Positions 1 through 4,217 of a stretch of 8,389 bases of DNA are shown here, piece by piece; the stretch's first letter is position 1; every line of letters starts with the position of its first letter. The stretch is from a candidate division TA06 bacterium. GTDB lineage: Bacteria; Hydrothermota; DG-26; E44-bin18; JADFOU01. Both the position numbers and the translations under genes were made by a program. The notes under the pieces were generated by a model. That model was not told where the DNA came from and searched no databases. It saw only the letters and a list, made by a program, of their open reading frames with translations. The stretch is from contig JADFOU010000078.1 in NCBI GenBank assembly GCA_022562655.1, forward strand, positions 1 through 8,389. Reading direction: 5' to 3'.

Positions 1-220
1 CATTCGAACCTGCACCGAAGGAGGACGTGTTTCCTGCAACGATATACCCCCCATCTGAGGTCTGCTGGACTGAGTTTCCCTGATCATTGCTGGTATCGCC
101 ATAGGTCCTCTCAAAGGTGATCTGGGCAATAGATACAGTAGGGAGTAGCGAGAAGGTAGGAGTTAGGAAACAGAGAAACTTGATTTGGGTCCAGATCCAA
201 TCAGTTATTGATCTCTTCAT
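1..220 (-). CDS. Secreted beta-propeller-like repeat protein, N-terminal part (runs off left edge)
   Basis: Only the first 73 codons are in the window; the gene continues past base 1. The ATG at 220 begins MKRSITDWIWTQIKFL, a signal peptide with basic residues, a hydrophobic core and a likely cleavage after SIA. The first repeat of the family follows (ITFERTYGDTSNDQG... SDGGYIVAGNTSSFGAGS). It is a paralogue of the gene at 431..1975: bases 9..115 are identical to 1767..1873 and only four mismatches occur over 1..131. I infer that the missing part has more of the 52-residue repeats and perhaps a C-terminal sorting domain, but that cannot be seen. The start is chosen because it gives a normal signal peptide; no good Shine-Dalgarno sequence precedes it (only a weak AGAG). 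The signal-peptide core is encoded by 7-nt phased repeats (132..173). Confidence 0.85.
   Translation of the reverse strand, partial: MKRSITDWIWTQIKFLCFLTPTFSLLPTVSIAQITFERTYGDTSNDQGNSVQQTSDGGYIVAGNTSSFGAGSN
132..173. repeat. Heptad-phased tract inside the signal peptide of the left-edge gene
   Basis: On the plus strand AG occurs at 137, 144, 151, 158, 165 and 172, exactly every 7 nt, giving six units of the form NNNNNAG (CTNNNNN in the coding direction). The period does not match codons, so protein selection does not explain it. The equivalent tract of the paralogue (1890..1931) keeps five of the six AG positions in the same phase while 13 of 42 bases differ. Confidence 0.7.
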
Positions 221-239
221 AATTAATACTCTTATAGCT

Positions 240-303
240 ATATTTGTATTTTCGTATGTTAGAATGTTCTAATGTTAGAATATTCGAATATTCGCACATT
301 ACT
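240..303. repeat. 8-nt phased repeat tract with palindromes in the leader of the left-edge gene
   Basis: Eight consecutive 8-nt units resemble one another, for example ATGTTAGA (256 and again 272), ATGTTCTA (264) and ATATTCGA (280). Bases 278..293 form a perfect 16-nt palindrome (GAATATTCGAATATTC). Bases 259..272 form a near-palindrome, TTAGAA and TTCTAA around two bases. The 10-mer ATGTTAGAAT occurs at 256 and 272. The tract lies between the putative promoter (332..361) and the ATG at 220, so it would be transcribed as 5' leader. Confidence 0.75.
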
Positions 304-331
304 TTCATAGGAAAAATCCCTCTCTCAGTTG

Positions 332-361
332 ATAAAAACACATCAATAGATGTTCTGTCAA
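332..361 (-). promoter_or_regulatory. Putative sigma70-type promoter of the left-edge repeat-protein gene
   Basis: Read on the minus strand there is a perfect -35 box TTGACA (361..356), an 18-nt spacer and TTTTAT (337..332), four of six matches to TATAAT. It lies just past the terminator of the preceding gene, as expected for a separate transcription unit. The region resembles the putative promoter of the paralogue at 2084..2112: both have GGGTTGA at the -35, TTTTAT at the -10 and a TGAGAG shortly after. That parallel raises confidence, but the -10 is weak. Confidence 0.45.
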
Positions 362-370
362 CCCTTTTTT

Positions 371-402
371 AAAAAAAGTAGGGGCATTTTGAATACTGCC
401 CC
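371..402 (-). terminator. Rho-independent terminator after the 431..1975 gene
   Basis: In the direction of transcription a 6-bp stem (bases 397..402 with 381..386, GGGGCA/TGCCCC on plus) closes a 10-nt loop. It is followed by TAC and a run of seven T (seven A at 371..377 on plus). It starts 28 nt after the stop codon of the repeat-protein gene and is directly followed by the putative promoter of the next gene. Confidence 0.7.
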
Positions 403-430
403 ATTTCCAGATCTGAAAATAAACAAAACA

Positions 431-1975
431 TTAGTGGAGGAGGATCATCTTCTTCGTCCTCACAAAATCCCCTGTCTGCCCGATTCGGGCCTCAAGACGA
501 TAGAAGTAGATTCCGCTGGCTTGGTCCTTTCCCTCCCACTGGACTTTATAAACTCCTGGCTCTTGACGCTCATTCACAAGCATCTCCACCAACCTCCCAG
601 TAATATCGTATACATCTAAACGAACAGGGATTTTCAGTTCTCTACTGAATGCTGACTGCTGATCGCTGAAGGCTGGTAGGGAGTAGCTTATGGTGGTGGA
701 GTGGTAGAATGGATTTGGCTGATTCTGGAACAATCGAAATTCTAAAATCGAAATTCGATATTCACCCAAATCAGGCTCAGTTTCCTCAACTCCTACCCCT
801 CCGCACCGTACTGTCTTGATGAGATAGACATCAAACATGCCTACACCATAGGAATCCGTCCAGCCAGTGAGGATATACCCCCCATCAAAAGTCAGCTGAA
901 TAGAACGACCCCAGTCAGAAGCAGTATCCCCAAAGGTCGACATGCAGACCAGGTTTCCCAGAGAATCCGTTCTGACCAGATAAACATCTGACAGACCCAA
1001 CCCGAAGGAGTTTGTCGAGCCGCCGATGACATATCCTCCATCTGAGAGCAGATCCACTGAGAGACCCTCATCGCTGTTGGTGCCTCCATAAGTCCTGGTC
1101 CACAGCGTATCTCCCAGGGAGTCCGTCTTGATCAAATAGACGTCATTAGAACCAGCACCAATGGACGAAGTTGAACCCGTAATAATATATCCTCCGTCAG
1201 GGGTTTCTTGAACGGATCTGCCAACATCGGTATTGATCCCTCCATAGGTCTTTGTCCAGAGGGTGTCTCCCAAAGAGTCAGTCTTAATCAGGTAGACAAA
1301 CGCCGAACCTGCACCGAAGTTGCCTGTTACGATATACCCACCATCCTGCGTCTCCTGAACGGAGTACCCGATGTCCGTACTGATACCCCCATAGGTCCTG
1401 GTCCACAGGGTGTCCCCCAGAGAGTCCGTCCTGATCAGGTAAACATCTGCATCACCCGGACCGAATGAATTTGAAAACCCGGCAATGACATATCCCCCAT
1501 CGGAGGTCTGCCGGACAAAGTTACCATAATCATTACTCGTGTCACCAATAGTCTGGGTCCAGAGCGTATCCCCTAAAGAGTCGGTCTTGATCAGGTAAAC
1601 ATCAAACAAACCTGCACCAAAGGAGTTTGTATATCCTGCAATGATATACCCTCCATCGGAGGTCTGCTGGACAGAAGTACCCACATCACTCAGAGTGCCG
1701 CCGTAGGTCTTTGTCCAGAGGGTGTCCCCCAGAGAGTCGGTCTTGATCAGGTAGACATCATCCGAGCCTGCACCGAAGGAGGACGTGTTTCCTGCAACGA
1801 TATACCCCCCATCTGAGGTCTGCTGGACTGAGTTTCCCTGATCATTGCTGGTATCGCCATAGGTCCTCTCAAAATTGATCTGGGCAATACTTATAGCAGG
1901 GAGTAGATAGTAGGTTGTATGCAGGAGACAGAGAAAAATAATTCGTGTCCAAATCCAATTTCTCAACGTTCTCAC
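431..1975 (-). CDS. Secreted protein with seven 52-residue beta-propeller-like repeats and C-terminal FlgD-like / T9SS-type sorting domain
   Basis: This 514-residue protein has a signal peptide (about residues 1-32, likely cut after SIA) and seven tandem repeats (about 37-393). The repeat core is TYGG..sD.G.SVQ.T.DGGYIi.G.T.SFGaG..DVYLIKTDSLGDTLWT. Repeat 4 is three residues short, and repeat 7 ends early at VRCGG. After a linker comes a FlgD-like / Por-type sorting domain (about 415-514) with QNQPNPF, VYDITGRLVE, ASGIYFYRLEA and KKMILLH. The repeats resemble SBBP-type beta-propeller blades, and seven of them would suit one closed propeller; that is inference. The likely role is a secreted or surface-anchored protein with unknown ligand. 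The start is a GTG with no Shine-Dalgarno sequence. An ATG at 1989 (ATGAAGAAAAAC, then TAG) lies out of frame, and one extra A in its A-run would join it as MKKKLVRTLRN. Phased DNA repeats invade the signal peptide, the linker and the sorting domain. A terminator follows. Confidence 0.9.
   Translation of the reverse strand: MRTLRNWIWTRIIFLCLLHTTYYLLPAISIAQINFERTYGDTSNDQGNSVQQTSDGGYIVAGNTSSFGAGSDDVYLIKTDSLGDTLWTKTYGGTLSDVGTSVQQTSDGGYIIAGYTNSFGAGLFDVYLIKTDSLGDTLWTQTIGDTSNDYGNFVRQTSDGGYVIAGFSNSFGPGDADVYLIRTDSLGDTLWTRTYGGISTDIGYSVQETQDGGYIVTGNFGAGSAFVYLIKTDSLGDTLWTKTYGGINTDVGRSVQETPDGGYIITGSTSSIGAGSNDVYLIKTDSLGDTLWTRTYGGTNSDEGLSVDLLSDGGYVIGGSTNSFGLGLSDVYLVRTDSLGNLVCMSTFGDTASDWGRSIQLTFDGGYILTGWTDSYGVGMFDVYLIKTVRCGGVGVEETEPDLGEYRISILEFRLFQNQPNPFYHSTTISYSLPAFSDQQSAFSRELKIPVRLDVYDITGRLVEMLVNERQEPGVYKVQWEGKDQASGIYFYRLEARIGQTGDFVRTKKMILLH
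645..672. repeat. Four in-frame-crossing heptads CTGANNG inside the sorting domain
   Basis: On the plus strand CTGA recurs at 645, 652, 659 and 666, each followed by two variable bases and G. The tract encodes about residues 435-444 (around SDQQSAFS) between the first strands of the FlgD-like domain, where the family normally has a short loop. Because the unit is 7 nt, gain or loss of one unit would shift the frame and remove the sorting signal. Confidence 0.75.
731..765. repeat. Heptads related to AATTCGA in the linker before the sorting domain
   Basis: Five 7-nt units run from 731 to 765. The 11-mer AATCGAAATTC occurs at 732 and 746, 14 nt apart. They encode EYRISILEFRLF (about residues 405-416), just before the conserved NQPNPF. 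This peptide reads like a translated DNA repeat rather than family sequence. Confidence 0.6.
797..1867 (-). repeat. Seven tandem 156-bp coding repeats
   Basis: This is the DNA counterpart of the seven protein repeats (52 codons each; the fourth is 9 nt shorter). The most conserved stretch encodes DVYLIKTDSLGDTLWT and SDGGYI. The unit also occurs in the left-edge paralogue, so the array is a ready substrate for unequal recombination or gene conversion. Long unit length and coding content rule out a CRISPR array. Confidence 0.9.
1890..1931. repeat. Heptad-phased tract inside the signal peptide of the 431..1975 gene
   Basis: With an offset of 1758 from the left-edge paralogue, AG falls at 1895, 1902, 1909, 1923 and 1930; the expected site at 1916 is TG. 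The tract encodes the hydrophobic core around LLHTTYYLLPAIS. The phase is conserved between paralogues while about a third of the bases differ, against about 3 percent in the next 131 bases. Confidence 0.6.
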
Positions 1976-2009
1976 TAGTTTTTCTTCATTGAATTATAGA
2001 TTTATTACT

Positions 2010-2055
2010 ATTTTCCTATTTTCGAATTTTCGAAAATAGGAAAATTCGAAAATAG
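2010..2055. repeat. 8-nt phased repeat forming a perfect 17-bp hairpin in the leader of the 431..1975 gene
   Basis: Arms 2010..2026 and 2029..2045 are perfect inverted repeats around two bases. The tract is built of 8-nt units: ATTTTCCT at 2010, ATTTTCGA at 2018 and 2026, AAATAGGA at 2034, AAATTCGA at 2042. The motif thus turns into its complement halfway. It lies between a putative promoter (2084..2112) and the start codon and is probably transcribed. It has no T-run of the type expected after a terminator. Confidence 0.8.
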
Positions 2056-2083
2056 CTTACTTTGAGAATACTCTCAATCGTAA

Positions 2084-2112
2084 ATAAAACAAACTTATTA
2101 ATGACCTTTCAA
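2084..2112 (-). promoter_or_regulatory. Putative promoter of the 431..1975 repeat-protein gene
   Basis: On the minus strand TTGAAA (2112..2107), a 17-nt spacer and TTTTAT (2089..2084) lie directly after the dppC-like stop codon. A small hairpin (TTGAGA 2062..2067 with TCTCAA 2072..2077) follows near the expected start of transcription. The match is moderate. Support comes from its resemblance to the putative promoter of the paralogue at 332..361. The gene may also be reached by read-through from the transporter operon. Confidence 0.4.
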
Positions 2113-2118
2113 CCCCTT

Positions 2119-2970
2119 TTATTTCTTCCCCCTCAACAAGGGATTGAGGAGGTCGTTTAATCCCTCTCCCAATAGTGAAAATCCCAGGGTTAAGAAGACG
2201 ATGAAGACACCGGGAAAGAAGGAGGTCCACCAGATCCCACTGGCGAAATCGCCCATGGCCTTGGAGAGGTCGTATCCCCATTCCGGTGTGGGTGGGGTGA
2301 CGCCGTAGCCCAAAAATCCTAACCCGGCAAGGGTGAGGATTGCGTCGGCTGCATTCAAAGTGAGGATGACAGGAACGGACTGGATGACATTGAAGAGGAT
2401 ATACTTCTGAAGGATGATACGGCGGGATGCCCCGAGACCCCTCGCTGCCTCGACATAGACCTCCTCCCGAACGGAGAGGACATGGTTCCGAATGACTCGA
2501 AAATACTGGGGGATATAAACGACGGAGATGGCCAGGGCGGCATTGACGACCCCCCTCCCCAGGAGGGCAGCAACGGTAATAGCCAGAAGAAGAGAGGGAA
2601 AGGCATAGACCGAATCCATCACCATCACCAGGAAGCGATCCATCTTACCTCGGGAGTATCCTGAGATCAAACCCAAGGGGAGACCAATGAACATTGCGAA
2701 GGAGGTGGCAAGGAGTATGACGGTGAAGGCGATGCGGCTTCCAGCGAGGAGACGGGAGAAGACATCATAGCCCAATTTCGTAGTTCCCATCCAGTTTTGA
2801 GAACCCGGAGAGGTATAGGGTTGATTCTCTTCATAGTCCACTGGATTGTAGGGAACCAGCCAGGGGGAGAGGAGAGCCGTCAACAGGAAGAGGAGGACGA
2901 TCCCCCCTCCTGTCCATACGACCGCCTTAGAAAATCCCGAGGCCTCTCGGTAAGAAAGTTTCCAGCGCAT
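2119..2970 (-). CDS. ABC transporter permease, DppC/OppC family (peptide/nickel type)
   Basis: This 283-residue inner-membrane permease would form the translocation channel with the DppB-like protein encoded just upstream. Visible marks are an N-terminal membrane segment (about 16-38), the DppC signature GTTKLGYDVFSRLLAGSR (about 62-79) and the EAA loop VYVEAARGLGASRRIILQKY (about 171-190), which docks on the ATPase. Also present are GLGFLGYGVTPPTPEWGYDL and the C-terminal GEGLNDLLNPLLRGKK. Length is normal for the family. The ATG at 2970 is well placed, but the upstream bases are a phased repeat with no Shine-Dalgarno sequence, so translation may depend on coupling or on a leader feature. 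No ATP-binding subunit follows. Substrate cannot be told from the sequence; peptides are the commonest for this family. Confidence 0.95.
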   Translation of the reverse strand: MRWKLSYREASGFSKAVVWTGGGIVLLFLLTALLSPWLVPYNPVDYEENQPYTSPGSQNWMGTTKLGYDVFSRLLAGSRIAFTVILLATSFAMFIGLPLGLISGYSRGKMDRFLVMVMDSVYAFPSLLLAITVAALLGRGVVNAALAISVVYIPQYFRVIRNHVLSVREEVYVEAARGLGASRRIILQKYILFNVIQSVPVILTLNAADAILTLAGLGFLGYGVTPPTPEWGYDLSKAMGDFASGIWWTSFFPGVFIVFLTLGFSLLGEGLNDLLNPLLRGKK

Positions 2971-2974
2971 TTTG

Positions 2975-3118
2975 TTAGAACATTGAAAATGGAAAGTAGT
3001 TGTTAGAAAATTGAAATTTGTAATGGAAATTGGAAATCAGAAAGTGGTTTTAACAAATTCCCAATCTCTAATTTCTATAACCATTTTCCAATTTCCAATA
3101 ACCAATTTCTAATATCTA
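2975..3118. repeat. About twenty phased heptads filling the dppB-dppC spacer, orientation flips in the middle
   Basis: From 3056 to 3118 nine consecutive 7-nt units follow the pattern WWTTCCA/ATAACCA. From 2975 to 3057 about twelve units follow the complementary pattern (ATTGAAA, ATGGAAA, TTGGAAA and similar), with a single one-base slip at 3023. TGGAAATTGGAAA (3024..3036) is a perfect 13-bp inverted match to 3085..3097. The tract ends exactly at the stop codon of the upstream gene (3119) and stops four bases short of the next ATG (2970). Confidence 0.85.
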
Positions 3119-4138
3119 TCAGTACCTTATCCTCGGGTCAATTGCTGCATTGATCAGATCTACTAAAAGGCTGAAGAAGATCACGATTAAGGCGAAAAAG
3201 GTAATGATCCCTTGAACGGCGATATAGTCCCGATTTTTAAGATAATAGAGGAGGGTGGTTCCCAATCCGGGCCAGGTAAAGGTGGTTTCGGTGAGGACAG
3301 CCCCCCCGAGGAGGAGGGCCCACTCCAGACCCATGACGGTGACAACGGGAATGAGGGCATTTTTGAACCCATATCGCCAGAGGACAAAACGTTCTGGAAT
3401 CCCTCTGGCTCTGGCTGCCTCCACATAATCGGACCGCATGGTCTGGATGACGTTTGCCCTCACCATTCGTGTGAAGATCCCGGAGATGACGAGACCGAGG
3501 GTCAAGGCGGGAAGGGCAAGATGATGGAGAGCGGAGAGGAAGGCGGAGAAGTTTCCAGTGAGGAGGCTGTCGAGGAGATAGAGACCGGTCACCCCTTTTG
3601 GCTCCAGAAACGGGGTGATCCTTCCTCCTGTGGGGAACCACCCCAATTGAACGCCAAAGATCAACTGGAACATCATCCCCAACCAGAAGATGGGGGTAGA
3701 GTAGATCAGGATACCATAGAGGCGAGTAATAAAATCCAGAGGGGAGTCCCTTTTCCTGCCGGCGAAGGTCCCGGCAAGAATTCCCACACCCATGGCGATG
3801 ATCATGGCCATCAGGGTGAGTTCCAAGGTTGCACCGAAGGATTGTCCAATGATATGGCGGACCTCCTTGTCGTTCAGCATGGACCGGCCGAGATCAAGGG
3901 TGAAGATCCCTGCTAAATAAGTAAAGTATTGAACGGGAAGGGGGCGGTTGAGTCCATGGGCTTCTCGAAGTTCAGCGATACGTTCCGGCGGAGCCTTGGG
4001 ACCCAGCATGGCCAATACTGGATCTCCCGGTGCGATCCGAAGAAGCAGGAAGACCAGGGTGAGGAGGATGAGGAACATCGGAAGGACGAGAAGGAGTCGT
4101 GTTATGATGTAGAGTTTGAGGGAACCAGGTCTTTCCAT
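3119..4138 (-). CDS. ABC transporter permease, DppB/OppB family (peptide/nickel type)
   Basis: This 339-residue integral membrane protein is the partner of the DppC-like permease. It opens with the typical first membrane segment YIITRLLLVLPMFLILLTLVFLLLR, broken here as residues 10-22 and 23-34, followed by IAPGDP. It continues with LNRPLPVQYFTYL and DLGRSM, then several membrane segments. The EAA loop SDYVEAARARGIPERFVLWR lies at about 236-255, followed by GGAVLTETTFTWPGLG and the C-terminal AAIDPRIRY. The ATG at 4138 gives the short N-terminus usual for the family. A TTG at 4153 would add five residues (MSDSP) and borders the repeat at 4153..4211. Neither start has a Shine-Dalgarno sequence. 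It sits 79 nt after the substrate-binding protein gene and is probably cotranscribed with it. Confidence 0.93.
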   Translation of the reverse strand: MERPGSLKLYIITRLLLVLPMFLILLTLVFLLLRIAPGDPVLAMLGPKAPPERIAELREAHGLNRPLPVQYFTYLAGIFTLDLGRSMLNDKEVRHIIGQSFGATLELTLMAMIIAMGVGILAGTFAGRKRDSPLDFITRLYGILIYSTPIFWLGMMFQLIFGVQLGWFPTGGRITPFLEPKGVTGLYLLDSLLTGNFSAFLSALHHLALPALTLGLVISGIFTRMVRANVIQTMRSDYVEAARARGIPERFVLWRYGFKNALIPVVTVMGLEWALLLGGAVLTETTFTWPGLGTTLLYYLKNRDYIAVQGIITFFALIVIFFSLLVDLINAAIDPRIRY

Positions 4139-4152
4139 GGGAGAGTCAGACA

Positions 4153-4211
4153 ATTGGTTAAAAGAGTTTACTGGTTAAATTTATCTATTTAACCAATGAC
4201 TATTTAACCAG
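4153..4211. repeat. Inverted and direct word repeats (GGTTAAAT / ATTTAACC) in the spacer between the binding-protein and dppB-like genes
   Basis: CTGGTTAAAT (4171..4180) is the exact complement of ATTTAACCAG (4202..4211), and ATTGGTTA-type sequence at 4153..4160 matches TAACCAAT (4190..4197). CTATTTAACCA repeats directly at 4185 and 4200, 15 nt apart. As in the other spacers one word appears first in one orientation and then in the other. I do not see a clean 7- or 8-nt period here. Confidence 0.7.
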
Positions 4212-4217
4212 CATAAA

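Noticed and set aside
797..1867. Regular repeats at about 156 bp suggestive of an array such as CRISPR
   Set aside because: The units are coding and in frame, encode a known blade-like protein repeat, and have no short identical repeats separated by unique spacers.
2010..2045. 17-bp inverted repeat as insertion-sequence ends or a MITE
   Set aside because: The arms are separated by only two bases, there is no transposase or target duplication, and the 8-nt internal period explains the symmetry better.
3212..3916. A 234-codon open frame on the plus strand
   Set aside because: It lies entirely opposite the clear DppB-like permease. Its translation is low-complexity (rich in G, E, D, P) and resembles no family; it is an antisense shadow.
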